The notes under the pieces were generated by a model, which saw only the letters and a program-made list of their open reading frames with translations, did no database searches and was not told the origin of the DNA. DNA of 64,000 nt from Eudorina sp. 2006-703-Eu-15. Lineage: Eukaryota > Chlorophyta > Chlorophyceae > Chlamydomonadales > Volvocaceae. The DNA lies in assembly GCA_003117195.1 (NCBI GenBank), contig BDSI01000153.1, positions 1 through 64,000 on the forward strand. The letters run 5' to 3'. A program made the position numbers and the translations under genes. Positions 1 to 12,343 of the stretch are shown piece by piece. Within the stretch, counting starts at the first letter, position 1, and each line of letters begins with the position of its first letter.

Positions 1-1847
1 TCTGCTGATCTGTAGAATTAGTGCATTTAGTTTTACTAAATAGGCGCGATGGCCCGACCGCCTGCTCGGTCGTGTTCGTCGGCATGCTCTCAAGCAGCCT
101 CCTGCTGGTCGCGACAGCGCTGTTGCTGCTCAGCGGTGCGAGTGCCCAAGCCCTGCAAAGCAACAAGCCGGTCATTGTCACGGGATCTATCAGCTCCCTG
201 GATTTGCCTGGTGTATCTGACAGCACCGGGGTCGTGTCCAATGGCCTTTCTTACTACTTGAACGAAGCGGGCAGCAGTGGCAAGATCTACCGCCTGGCCT
301 TCTGCGCCCAGATCTCGGATGAAGCGATTCCCATAGACACGCTCGTGGATGTGTCGTACGATCGGATCGTGGACGGTGTCGTACATTCGTGCGCTGTCCC
401 ACAATTCTCACCGCGAGGCGGGCAGCAGCGCGGCGCCGGTCGCTGATCGGAGAAAGCATCACCACACCCACCCAGGTCCGAATCCTGGTCTACATCGTGG
501 ATATGTGCGGTTACATCAAGCCCCAGACCTGGACCCCCGAGGTGAGCAGCAGCAACGTTGCAACCACTTATCACTTAACACACACACAAATCATCAGCTA
601 GGTTTCCGGAACGTTAGTTGCAGCCTCAACGTCACCTGTCGAAGTGGCGCTTCTTGAAAGCGTATTGCGCGTAGCACGCGTATGTGTGTAATGTGTCGTT
701 TGGCGTGTAAACAAGGCAAGCCACCAAGCAATCGAAGATGCTACTGATAAAGTAAGACCCTCCTCCGCTCCTCGAATTGGTTCTCTAACTCGCAGTCAGT
801 CACAGATCTGTTTCTGACGGGCAAGGGGTTCGACCAGGGACGCTCACTGGCTGGCTACTACGACACCTGCAGCTACGGCCAGGTCACCCTGGCCCCCTCC
901 AACCTCAAGGTGCTGGGCCGGTGCAGATCCCATGCAGCGGCTCATTCAATTACCCGCCCAACTTCTATGACGGGAACAACTTTACCACCAACACCTGCAA
1001 CAATGGCAACCCTTTCAAGTGGCAGTACTGGGCGGATGAATGGGCGAGGTCCAAGGGTGTCGACCCGGGCGATTACCACCACCACGTCATGATTCTCCCT
1101 TCCGAGTTCCCGTGGAGGGTTGCCGGTAAGTCGCTCACTAACCGAGCAAAGCAAAACCACCCTCTCTGCGTTGTACACAACTGGTAGCTATTCAGCTAGG
1201 TAGCTAGCTACGTCTTTATTTACTGTGAAATAAACTGCTACTGCTCACATTTATGCAAAGCATATTGTTTCTATACTATTCGATCAGTGTTGCCACTGTG
1301 GCAGTAGCCGGAGTGTGATAAGCTCCCTCTATCAGACAATTGCTGATACGGCACAGTACGTATCCGGAGAGTGCTTGGCAATGCTACCAAGCAATCACTT
1401 ACTACGCCGACTCGCGCAGACATATTCTTTGCTCTTGGGTGGCTGTTTTGTTTTGCAGATTGCGGCGGCTTCGCCGGATGGCCAACTTAGGCCGCTGGTC
1501 GACTCAACGTACGGCTGTTAACGACTGGGGCTGGGGAATGGTATGGATGAACGCTGATATCATCCAGCGCTTGAGTTCTGTTCCACGAGCTCGGACATAA
1601 CTACGGCATGCACCACGGCAACGTACCGGCGGTTGCGACCTGCCGGACCAATGCGACCACACCTGCGCCATGGGCTCCACGGGCGGCCAGGGCATCCGCT
1701 GCCTCAACGCGCCGCACAACTGGCAGGTAGGTCCCGCCGTTAGAACTACACCGCAAACTACTGCCGTTCCATCCAGCGTTGCTACTCAACCCGCCACTGC
1801 CGTTTATTTGTTATATGTGAGGAACGTACATACAAGTTAGGAACGTA

Positions 1848-1957
1848 CATACAAGGCGTATGATACATTATGATACAAGGCGTATGATACATATGATACA
1901 AGGCGTATGATACATATGATACAAGGCGTATGATACATGATACAAGGCGTATGATAC
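1848..1957. repeat. 23-bp minisatellite in protease intron 3
   Basis: About five head-to-tail copies of an AT-rich unit with the core ATACAAGGCGTATGATACAT. It lies between exon 3 of the gametolysin-like gene and the reverse transcriptase remnant. It may fall inside the inserted segment, because a candidate target-site duplication lies upstream of it (1834-1841). Confidence 0.8.
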
Positions 1958-1959
1958 TA

Positions 1960-4817
1960 TTGATCGGGGATTCCTGTTGGACGTGATGGAGATCATGGGA
2001 GCCGGGGAGGGACTCACCATGTGGGTGCGGACCCTCCTCACTTCCACGCGATCCCTGCGGTGGTCAACGGCTTCCAGTCGAAGATGGTACCCATGCAGGC
2101 GGGGGTGCGCCAGGGATGTCCCCTGGCCCCCTGCTCTATTTATTCGTGGCGCAGGCGCTGCTGTGCTGGCTGCAGCACCGGAGGTGGGGATCCGCCTCCG
2201 CCCTGCCGACGAAGACCTAACCACGGCCATGCAATATGCAGACGACACCGAAGTAATTATGGGCAGCTCGGCCGAACTCGAGCACTTCCTGGCGAGCATG
2301 GAGACCTTCGCCAAGGATCGGGACAGAAACTGAACCCGGACAAGGTGGAATTACTACCGGTGGGACCCGCTGAGAAAGGGGTGGAGGCCGGAGGTGAGGA
2401 GGCTCGGGGCGGGATGAGACTGGTCCAAACCGCCACGGCCTTAGGCCTGCCGTACACGGATGTGGATGGCACTCCGGAGATGGACTGGGAGCGCAGATGG
2501 ACAAAGTTCGTGTCAGGTTCACGAGGATAGCGCAATTGTCACTGTCCGCCTTCGGGAGGGCGTCGGCTGCCGCGGCGTACGGATTGCACAGACTCACTTG
2601 GCACATGGAGCATGGCGGCATGCCGCCGGAGACAGTGATAGACCGGCTCGAAGGGTGGACGGCACGCCTGGTAGATAGGGCCCAGGGCCCCGAAGCCACC
2701 GAGAGGCGGCCCACTGGGGTGCCACGTAGCCTGCTGCTTGGGCACCCGGCGGTGGGGGGATTCGGCGCGCTGCCGCTGCGGGAACATATCGAGCGCGCTG
2801 GGCCTCAACAGCGCTGCGGTACATGAGGAGGATCCGCCACCAGCGGGCCGCCCCCTGGCAACGTGTCGTGGACACGATCCTAGCGGACGCCTCAGCGGCA
2901 TGGAAGCCGTGCATGGTGCTCACGGCAACGGCCGACAGTCCATGGAGAGGGATCCGAAGGCTAGAACCCGAGGTACAGCGGGTCGTGACAGCCCTAGCCG
3001 CCCTGCCGAGAGTGGTGGACATCGCCGACCATCCGCTCGCGCCGGGGGCGTGGTGCTGGAACGCACCACTGTGGGTTAACCCACTACTCCCGGAGGAACT
3101 GCCCGAGGGGGGGCGCCCCGGCCTCGAGCATGTGTTCCCGGACCTGGTGGACTACACCGGATTGCAAACGGTCGGACAACTAATCCGGGTGGGGGAGACG
3201 CTCCGGATGGTAACCGACGGCTGGGCAGAGCCAAACTACATAGACTCCGCCCGCATGGCACGATGCGCCGCACGGGCGTGGGCGACATTCGTACAAGATT
3301 GCCTGGGTATCCCCGCGGGGTCCGGGCGATGGGGTGATTGGCGGCAATGGGCCGAATTAGACCGGCGGCTGGTAGAACTTCAAGTAAGGCTACCAGCGGC
3401 CTGGGTGGCAGCAGCCCTAGCGGCACGAGCGAACGGGTCCAGGGGGCGAATGTGCCCACGGAAGAGGAGGTGACGGCCATGTTGCTCGATCGCATGGGTT
3501 GGAGGTTGAATAATGGGTTGAAGGTGGCCCTGAGCGAGTACTCTGTTCGAGTGGGGACAGCGATGCAACTAGCCGAGGTGGCGGAACGCCGCAGCGCGGC
3601 TCACTTGCTGTTTGCCTGTGAGGCGGTAGGACTGGGAGCCACCGACCCGATTTCTCAGGTGGCGGCCGCCCGGATCCAGGGGCTGCTGAGCCGCCTTTGG
3701 CTCAGTATCCGGTGGGAAAATGAGCATAAGGAGGCCTTTTGGCGCCTTACAGTCGATGGCGTCCCGTTGTTGGGCAATTCCCATATGCGACACGCGAGGG
3801 TGACGCGGTGTGGATGCGGGGGATACCCAGCGGAAGGCGGGGGGTCAGAGACACCCCGACAGCACCATTTCTGGTCATGCCGAGTGGCCCAGGCGGTGGT
3901 GGGTCAGTTGGAAGCGCGCCTAGGGGTACGGATACGGAGGCCGCAGGTCTGGCTGGCGGCACCCCCGCCACCCGTGGAGCAAGTTGTTTGGGATGTGGTG
4001 GTGTTGGCCGCGATTGCGGCCATGGAGACTGGTCGCCGATTCATGGCGGCCACCCTGCGTCGGTCAGCACCTGGTCAGGGTCAGACGATCCGGCCGGGAC
4101 CGATATTGGCAGAACAAGGGGAGCGGCGCGCAATCGCTGACTTTTGGGGGCGCCTCCACGGGTTCGCCCAGTTGGGGCTCCCGAGACGGGGTTGGAGCTC
4201 AGTGGGCCCTTTCCACCCTTTCTTGAAAGTGGCGGGGGGAGTCCTGCGATGTGCGGGACCTGCTCCTGAAGAAGGATGAGGCGCGGGTTCCCGCCCTCTG
4301 TCTGTTTATCGTCGGCTCTCCGAACCGCGGTTCAAGTTGGGGACCGGGCCTACCCTCAGATTGGGGTGGAGGTTGGGCTCCCGTTGGCATTTTGGTGTTT
4401 TGGCCAAGTTATTTCTTATGATGCGGGTTACCCCACTAGCGGTCGCTGGGCAGTGTCACGAGCCAGGCGTGGGCCTTCCAAGACCTCGAGAGGGTGCTGC
4501 GTTGGGTGCCTCAGAGGTGGTGGTAGCTGGGTAATGGGGTGCCTGTGTGGGCGACCTCCCCTGTGCTTGGCTTTATCCACTTCTGGGGATTATGCCCGCT
4601 GCTGTGCCTGTCCCTTTGGTAGTGTTGCCCCGCTGCGCGCCTCTGCTTGCTTCGGTGTCTGACTGGTTGGGGTTATGGCCCGGTGTGTTTTCTTTGGGTG
4701 CGGCGTAGTGGTGTGGAGGTGACCTGCCGCCTTGGCGGTGGGGCCTACTGGGGCTTGCTCTGGTATACACCGATGATCCCGTTGGGGTCCGCTGTAACAT
4801 TCATTCATTCATTCAAG
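1960..4817 (+). mobile_element. 5'-truncated L1-like LINE in protease intron
   Basis: Non-LTR retrotransposon remnant in sense orientation. The open stretches between about 1970 and 2530 encode the reverse transcriptase palm: RQGCPLAP (motif B, about 2108-2131) and YADDTEV (catalytic motif C, about 2238-2258). The frame then shifts repeatedly (near 2045, 2180, 2315, 2500, 2820 and 3470). The C-terminal part, to the stop at 4277-4279, has a zinc-knuckle-like Cys/His pattern (CGCGGYPAEGGG, then HHFWSC). Endonuclease and 5' end are absent. The 3' UTR (about 4280-4795) ends in a (CATT)n tail at 4796-4814. AAGTTAGG flanks the tail (4815-4822) and also occurs at 1834-1841, a candidate target-site duplication. 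The body is dead because of the frameshifts. LINE identity is firm; the exact clade is a guess. Confidence 0.85.
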
Positions 4818-6162
4818 TTAGGTAACTCACGACAATGTGCACAATGCCGTCCTTAATACAATGCAACATACACAGCAGTAGTATCAATATCGAACACGAA
4901 TGAACCACTGTCCAGTGATGGCCTTGGCGCTCTTATGCTGTCCTGAGCTGCTGTTGCGAGCTTTATGCTTTTGTGAGCTACAAACCTGCAATGCTGCATG
5001 CATCCTGCTGACTACATACCCCTGCTGTCATCCTTACCATCCATCCGACCTTGCGCGCAGGTCGGCTGGGGCGGGCCCTTCCTCACCCTCCATGGCGACA
5101 ACCTCGCCGCTGGCAACTACACCGTCGCCACCATTCCCCCGCAGCTCAGCACACGCAGCAGCAGCGTCCTGATCACGGGCGCCGGTATGCCCGCTGGCCA
5201 GCGCCTCTTCCTGTCGGCGCGCATCAACGTCTACCCCTACGAACTCCCGTGGGCAGGAAAGGAGGACAACGTGCCCTATGTGCTGATGCACAACTACGAC
5301 GGCAGCATTGAGAGGGGCCTCACAAGGTTCACGTTCCACGTGGGCGAGATCCGTGTGGGGAGCATATGGAATGACCCCAACAGCAACATCGTGGTCCGCT
5401 TCGACAGCTGGGATGCAGTAAAGGGCGCCACCGTGAGCATCTGCCGCCGCAGGGCCAGTTTTGAGTCAAACTGCTCTGATGGTCTGGACGACGACTGCGA
5501 TTTCCTTCCAGATGCCATGGACCCCAACTGCCGGAACCCGCATCCGCCATACCCGCCCAGCCCTCCAAGGCCGCCGTCCCCGCCGCCCCGCCGTCTCCCA
5601 GACCACCAAGTTTGCCGCCGTCTCCGCCTCCCCCGTCGCCGCCTCCCCCGTCGCCGCGCCCGCCGTCGCCATCCCGCGCCCGCCGTTGCCGCCCCCGCCA
5701 TCACCGCGCCCGCCGTCCCCACCCGCGCCGTCGCCGCGCCCGCCGTTGCCACGCCCGCCGTCGCCGCGCCCGCCGTTGCCACGCCCGCCGTCGCCGCGCC
5801 AGACGTCGCCTCCCCCGCCATCGCCGCGGACGTCGACGCCGCCCCCGCCGTCGCCGCCCCCGCCATCGCCGCCGCCGCCGCCCCCGCCGCCGCCGCCCCC
5901 GCCGTCGCCGGCCCCCCCGTCGCCGCCCCCGCCGTCGCCGCCCCCGCCGTCGCCGCCCCCGCCGTCGCCGCCCCCGCCGTCGTCGCCCCCGCCGTCGTCA
6001 CCCCCGCCGTCGCCGCGGACATCGATGTCGCCCCCGCCCTCGCCGCCCCCACCTTTGCCGCGTCCGCCATCGCGGCGCCCGCCGTCGCCGCGCCCACCAT
6101 CCATCGCCGCCCCCGCCAGTTCGTTCCCAGCTAGATTTACCTTCACCGGCGGTGAAGCCTAA

Positions 6163-7429
6163 CAGATAGGAGCAGCCGTGTGTTGCTTGGTACCTGTGCA
6201 ATATTCGGTTTCGGCCTCTAGGGTTGGGCGTGCTTCGTTTGCTGCGCAGCGTTGGTTGGGTTTAGATACTGATTTGCCATTCGCAAGCATTGCTTGATTA
6301 CTACGCACGCAGGGCTACGCTGAAAATGTCCTAATGTCGTCATGCAATGTCCTTGCGATGTTACATACGTACTACATTCTTAATTTTTTTATATTCGTGC
6401 CTGCCGCGTTCATTCAATTTATTCTGGCTGTCCGACTAAAGGACTAATCGTGCGGGAACCTGTCGTGGGCGATGCTTGCCGCTGCCGTGCTTACTATACT
6501 TATTGTCGCGCTAATTCTTCATTTGCCATGATTTATAGACCTACCTTTTATTGATCTCGTGCGTGCATCTGCTGGTGGTATATTAGTTTGCGTGGCGCTC
6601 TGCTGATGATGCGGGATGCATGTATGCGTGTGCGGATGCATACGTAGGTAGATGTGCATAAGCGCAAAGGACATGTTCGCGCTTCTAGGTGCGGCTCGAT
6701 ATTGTTGTGGATAAATAATATTCTTTTGTCCAGGGCTCGCTGCAGCCACGCAGTGGAGAACGATGGTGATGGCGCTTACATCTCGCCACTGCACTGCTTG
6801 GCAATCGCTATATATATCATTGCCTCCCAGGAGATGGACGGACGGAAGCCGTGGCATCCGCGCTGTAAAGATGACCCGAACGATGTGTTTCGTGCATTAT
6901 GAAGGATGTTACAGCCGACCCCGCGGGTCATCGGTGACAGCCAACGGCGACAGCCGAGGCTTCCCCACCAAATATACACTGCCTAAACGAACGGGCGCCA
7001 CCACGGCGCTCCGGACAGACCACAAGTGCACCGAAACACTCCCCGCCGGGCCCACACTACCTGGGAACCACGCACCCCGCCAGTTCCTGAGAACCAACCA
7101 TGGCAAGCAAGAGAAAGCCCGCTCAGGGGGCCTTAGGCACCAGGGCGCCCCTGTTAGCGAACCACCGGTCCACCACCGACCCCAACCAAGGCGGGGTCAC
7201 TTCTCCAGCGCTGGCCCGTTGTCTTGGAGTCACCATCAGGGGCCTGCCCACACCTAGCGATAGCTCCACCGGCGTCAGTGCCCCGTCCACCTGCGGCCCA
7301 CTACCGATGAACGCCCACAGGGCTTCCATTAACCTTGCCTGACGGATCCGGGCCACGGCACACAAGACGACCGTCCTGCACCTTCAAGATGGGGTGTGTA
7401 GCCCCCACAGCTGACCACCCTTTCAACGG
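6163..7429. other. Intergenic, no gene seen
   Basis: AT-richer than the coding parts. It would contain the 3' UTR of the protease gene. A TGTAA (algal-type poly(A) signal) occurs near 6867, rather far from the stop. From about 6930 the DNA becomes GC-rich and may already belong to the retroelement remnant that follows, but no motif could be read. Confidence 0.5.
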
Positions 7430-8690
7430 GACATGTTCTGGGTGGCTGTAAACACCCGGACATGGCAGCCCTCGAACTCTACATCAAACGACACAATGTC
7501 GCAGTCCGGCATGCAGATCGCCAGACTGCTCGCCACAGGGTGCTTGAGTGGATGCTTCATAATCATGGACGCTTGCCAGGCGCAGCAGCTCCCTGACTAT
7601 GCCGCGCCCTACCAACTCATAGGGGGTCTGACAGGCTCTGACAGGCTTGCCTGTCAGGAAATGTTAGCCTGACAGCTTTAGCCAACATTTCCGCCGCTGT
7701 TATTGGCTGTTCACTAGGCACCGTCTGGGCTCTGACAGTTCCCAGCAATGTCAGGGACGGTGGCGACGAAAATGGATGACCAGAAGTAATGATGGCGGGG
7801 TTTGTATACCCCCCGCCTGGATATCATCTGCATGCACACCGGGTCATTGCACCATGTGCGCCATGAATGAAGGGTTAGCATTAGCAGCATGCAGCAGCTG
7901 CACCTACAGCACACACACAGCAGATCCACGTCTAAGGTGCTTCTAAAAATATCCAGGTCAGCTGATACAAACCCATGGCCACAGCAGCAGCAACCCTATA
8001 AATTGCACACTTATATGCTGCCAAATACACCCACCGACCTCCGCCTAAAACTCAGACCAGACATACTGTTCATACCAACGATACCATTCACGGAGGCTAG
8101 TAAACCGGGATACGCAGGCCCCTGGGACCGCGAGGACCCCACTGTACATATCCTAGAAATCGGCTACACCTCAGACACCAACCGCTCTGCAAAACAGCAC
8201 GATAAAGTGCAGCACGCAGCACGAGACTCTGGCCAAAGAGCTCGCAGAAGCGGCATGGAAGGTGCGCTATACGAAACAGGACGCCATCTACGCCATCAGT
8301 CTGGGTTTCGGGGAACCACACGAAAAGACCTCCTTCCCCTCCTGATTGAGCTCGGGGCCTGTAGCCACGCGGCCAGGGCGTGCTTGAACGACCTGCACGA
8401 TCATGCCGTACACATGCTGAACGGCATCGTCACACTCCGATGCAAGATGGAGAGAGGACAACCTGTGGGAGACAATAATCCATCCAGCAAGAACTTAGCA
8501 CACAATGCACCCGGTGATTCAACAGTAGCGGTGGCGGGAGACACGCACAGCACGGACTTGGAAAGGGACATGACGACAGGGGCTGCAGACTGTGGAGCAG
8601 CTGTTCGTTGGCGGCCGCTTTCAAGAGAAGGCGTGGCCGGTCCCCAGCGCGGGTGTGTATGCTCTTCGAGCTTGTCGTTAAAGTTGATGA
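7430..8690 (+). mobile_element. Retroelement remnant with restriction-like endonuclease domain
   Basis: Three reading frames have to be joined to follow this protein. From 7462, LELYIKRHNVAVRHADRQ resembles the linker after reverse transcriptase in algal LINEs. It is followed in another frame by FIIMDA and LPDYAAP. At 8054-8077 RPDILFIP, then EIGYTSDT (from 8156) and KQH, fit a PD-(D/E)xK restriction-like endonuclease core: an acidic residue after RP, then E-x-G-Y, then Q/H. The frame shifts near 8217 (to VRYTKQDAIYAISLGFG) and near 8310 (to GTTRKDLLPLLIELG). REL domains at the C-terminus are known from R2, NeSL and Dualen/RandI-type LINEs; the last is known from Chlamydomonas. No reverse transcriptase motif is visible upstream. 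It is a dead, 5'-truncated copy. Confidence 0.65.
7626..7692. repeat. Nested inverted repeats inside retroelement remnant
   Basis: GGAAATGTT (7657-7665) pairs with AACATTTCC (7684-7692). Just upstream, repeated TCTGACAGGC units pair with GCCTGTCAGG. The cluster interrupts the coding remnant just after LPDYAAP and may be a small insertion. Confidence 0.6.
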
Positions 8691-10188
8691 GCGGAGCAAC
8701 GCAGGTTTCCTGCTGCGTACGAGGACAGGGCGGTCAATCAGGGATGGGGAAAGGCCTCCCTTGGGACGCTTGGGTCTTGACGAGCGTGGAGCGTCACATC
8801 ACCGTTCGTGGCGAACGAAAGATCATCATTTTACGTAATTTTTACTTTGGCATGCACATACATCACGACAAATCCTTTATGTCTGTGTACGGCAATCAGG
8901 GGCAAACCTGACCGCGGTCGGTTGGGAAGATCAGGAGGAGCACGCAGGTAGGGAGGCGCTACATTTGACGCACCTTTGCTGGTGCAGACGCGCGGGTTCC
9001 CTATTGCCCTATGGCCAACCAGATCGTTAACAGAAATCAGTTAGCCTGACCTTAGTTCAGTGTGTCCCCGGTAAAATAGGGTTGTTGAGCCGCCGTCCAT
9101 GCAACAGATAGACAGGGCCTGCTGCGTGTGCGATGTTTACGTACGTGTATTCGAACGACCGACGCCGTTTCAAGTGGTGGGGGCCTGCTTGCACCCGCTG
9201 GCACCCGTGGGTCCAACGATGCCCTGTGGAGTAGCAGTTCACGAAGTGGGTGATAAACCACAGTGAGCCACCTCATCATTCCACCCCGGGACACTCTGAG
9301 ACGCCCTGAGGTTGTCCCTGGAAGCGTTATCAGGGGACGTCCCATACAGTAGGCTTACAGCGCCGTCTGGCGCAGGGCTCCACATCAACGCCGTCCTGCA
9401 GCGCTGGTATGGGTTTCTTCCTAACCATGGAATGCCCTGGCCTGTTGGATCTCTGAAGTTGTCGCATACCCTGTTTGTCCACCGTACTGTCAAGCCGCCG
9501 CGTACGAGCGTGTAATGCCGACTTAAATTCTATGAATAAAGCCTACATGATGATTCCTGAAGCAGCAGGGTGCAGGGACGACATTATGCCTTTCCTCGAC
9601 ACAGATTAGTAAGTTGGCCGCTTATCAAAAGCAACCTCGGCATATGTGCATTGGCATGAAGGAAATGGATTGATGAAAGCTTTGTCACTCAGAATGCCCA
9701 AGGAGAAATGCGTCATCGACCAAAACCTGGCTGGCCTTCCTCCAACCAGCTGTCAATGTAAACTTAAATATCAGTGCCTGATAGTCCATCGTTAGTTATA
9801 CTCAGAGCATTTGGCTATGCCGAGAAGTAGCGGTTGTGCGGCTAACAGACCGGGTACTGATGCCTCAGCGCCTCTTTGATTTTGAATTCATCCATGCAAA
9901 CAATTCAAGACATAATCATGGCAGATGATAACTATTGGTGATATAAATTCCTTCAAAATATGATAGAGGAGTATTGTACGACGCACCCCCAAGAGGGTCC
10001 CACATGCGTCCCATGGACGTCAAAATTATTTTACCTGTGCTGCCTCGTATTGCATTCTACAGCTGCAACAACATGGTTTTACTTAATATTCACCAATTTG
10101 CTAATTACTGAATCCTAATTTGTTAGTCACTTCGAGCCATACCAGCCAATTACAACAGCGAGGGACCGGGCCCTAATTCAGCAATTCA
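8691..10188. other. Intergenic region upstream of receptor kinase
   Basis: No gene is recognisable. The first part may hold the 3' UTR of the retroelement remnant. The stretch 9520-10188 is AT-rich and is the likely promoter and 5' UTR region of the kinase gene that starts at 10189. Confidence 0.45.
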
Positions 10189-11130
10189 ATGACGCAGGAG
10201 CTGGCTAATGGCAGGACGACGATATTAATTCAAGGCTTCAATGTGATGACGAGTCTGCTGCTTCTGGTCGCCCTCGTGGACCTCCCGTGCGTCCTCGCGC
10301 GTGTCGCCGGACCTTTTCTTTTTGCAAATGATGTCGTTAACGCTCTTCGCGACACGTCAGTCGATCAGGTCATCCTCGGACCTGGCGTCCTATCTTTAGA
10401 CCCGCTTTCCGCGTTGGCCGGTGGCGGCCTCACGATAGGCCCGAACCGTAAAGTGGAACTCGTTGGTGCAACATACTCCACAGAAATTGCTAGGTCGACT
10501 GATACTAAGTGGGCGCATTCCCAAGTTTCTGCATACACCACCGGCATTGACTTTGGCAGCTCAGCGTCAGGTGTAATTCGGTTGGCTGACAACACAACAC
10601 TAAGTTTCCGAAATCTCATTTTGTGGCATGGCCTATCACAGCTTGGCTATGACTGGCAGGTGGTCACTCCTGCGCAGCCTGGAGCCAGGTGAGGCACACT
10701 TCGAACGTTCTACCATATTGACTAGATACGCGCACGTGCCTCCCTGCATGGAAAAACCCCAACCCCAAGACTCACACCAACACCGTGACATCGCAATGGG
10801 TCGACAGATTGAAGTATTTCCCCGCGCTTTATGGGGGTACCCTGGGTGAACGACGCACCTTTTTGCGCCATTATCTAAGAACCCACCATAATTTCACATA
10901 TTTCACAGTAAAAAATTGTTGTTAATTGATGTCGAACCGCATTCCGTGGTGCTCTTGCGTGCAGGGCTGCCGTGCGTTTCGTCCAGACCGTGAAACTGCG
11001 GGATGGCTGCCTGCCACTCCAGATCTTCCAACAGCACGTCACGTCGTACACGCGGCTGTCGCAAGTGGAGGGGTCGCAGAACGCCTCGCTGCAGCCCTTC
11101 TGCTTCACTCCCCCCTCTGGGACGGCATCC

Positions 11131-11162
<32 letters not shown>

Positions 11163-12310
11163 CTGGGGCCCTGGCGCTGCTGACCTCAACAACGGCAGTC
11201 TCATCTGCGTCACTGAGACGCTGGTGCGTCACTCGACTGACTGACTGACTGACTGACTGACTGACTGACTGCCAACTGGCGACCTGGGAGTCGTTGGGAA
11301 CCTGCGTGAGCCGGTTGCCAGGGCGGACTTCGTCGCCCGCGGAAACAATCACGTGTCTCTCGTCCTTCCGTACCGGCATACGGCGAATCATCGTACCGGC
11401 ATCCTGGCACCACAGCTGTAGAAAGCTCGCAATCCGGCTGCTGCTTAACTAAATTGACGCCGTCTTGTCGAAGCAAAAGCCGTCTTGGCATATGGCTGCA
11501 AATGACTTTTTATGAACAAGGTTGATTTTGATGTGCGTGCAGCGTCGGTTTTGTGCAGCACGCGACCCACTTGCGCGTCTTGCATTTCCCCCTCTCTGCA
11601 AGTGGACCGCTTTGTTCACCATCCAGCCCCCCGAAAACAGTTCGAGATCACAAGTCTCACCGTTGCCTTGCTGCCTTTTCTGTAATACGGCATCCCAACT
11701 TGCACAAACGCTCGCACAGGCTATCACCGACCTCGCGACCAGCATCACACGTGCGAACGGGCAGTCGTACAGCCTGTACGAGCAGAACAGCACGTACTGG
11801 TGCCGCGCCTACGCCAGCATGTCGTGTCTAAGCGCCAGCGGCCCCGAGCAGTGCGTCAGGGACCTCTTCGCCACCGCCGCCGGCAACACAACCGGCGCGC
11901 CGACCTCGGACGCCGGCGACGGCAGCCCCCTGACCAACATCCTCATACCGGCGCTCCTCGTCGGTGAGCTGTGTGTGTGTGTTAAAATAAACCGAGAGAC
12001 ACGACTTGCGAGGACCCTAATTGCGCACGCGGACGAGCGAGGCCGTTGGCTGCGCATTGCCGACAGGCCGGGGACGTGTATATAGAAAAGAGGGGCGACA
12101 TGCGATAAAGCAGAAGCAAAGACATTGTGTCCCCGTAATGGATAGTCGCGGCGGTGCGGGCGGCTGACGCGGGGCTGCGACGGACATGCAAGGGACAGCA
12201 GGACCCGACCCAGCCCGAGGTCAAACCGGTTGCTGGAGATGCAGCTGGGGAGGAACGTCGAGATTACGGTGCCAGCGGTGTGTGTGTGTGTGTGTAGAAA
12301 TGCAACCCAC

Positions 12311-12343
<33 letters not shown>

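Larger units (their letters stand above)
84..6162 (+). pseudogene. Gametolysin-like M11 metalloprotease with Pro-rich tail, frameshifted
   Basis: Family M11 (gametolysin/VMP) zinc proteases are secreted and cut cell-wall or matrix glycoproteins in volvocine algae. Likely exons: 84-541, 796-1125, 1459-1726 and 5061-6162, all with GT-AG borders. The start at 84 gives a signal peptide (MLSSSLLLVATALLLLSG); an in-frame ATG also exists at 21. Exon 3 carries the zinc site HELGHNYGMHH (about 1584-1616). Exon 4 holds the C-terminal part of the protease domain and then a (PPSPP)n hydroxyproline-rich tail ending ARFTFTGGEA. The reading frame breaks near 430, 918, 1470, 1574 and 1625, and twice in the Pro-rich part (about 5590 and 5670). 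Most breaks look like single-base losses. None of the six well-supported genes in the window shows such breaks, so decay is likelier than assembly error. A LINE lies in intron 3 (1727-5060). Family call is firm; pseudogene status is inferred. Confidence 0.8.

Noticed and set aside
5294..6146. Long minus-strand frames rich in Gly/Asp or Ala/Thr
   Set aside because: They are mirror readings of the CCG-rich proline tail of the protease on the plus strand.
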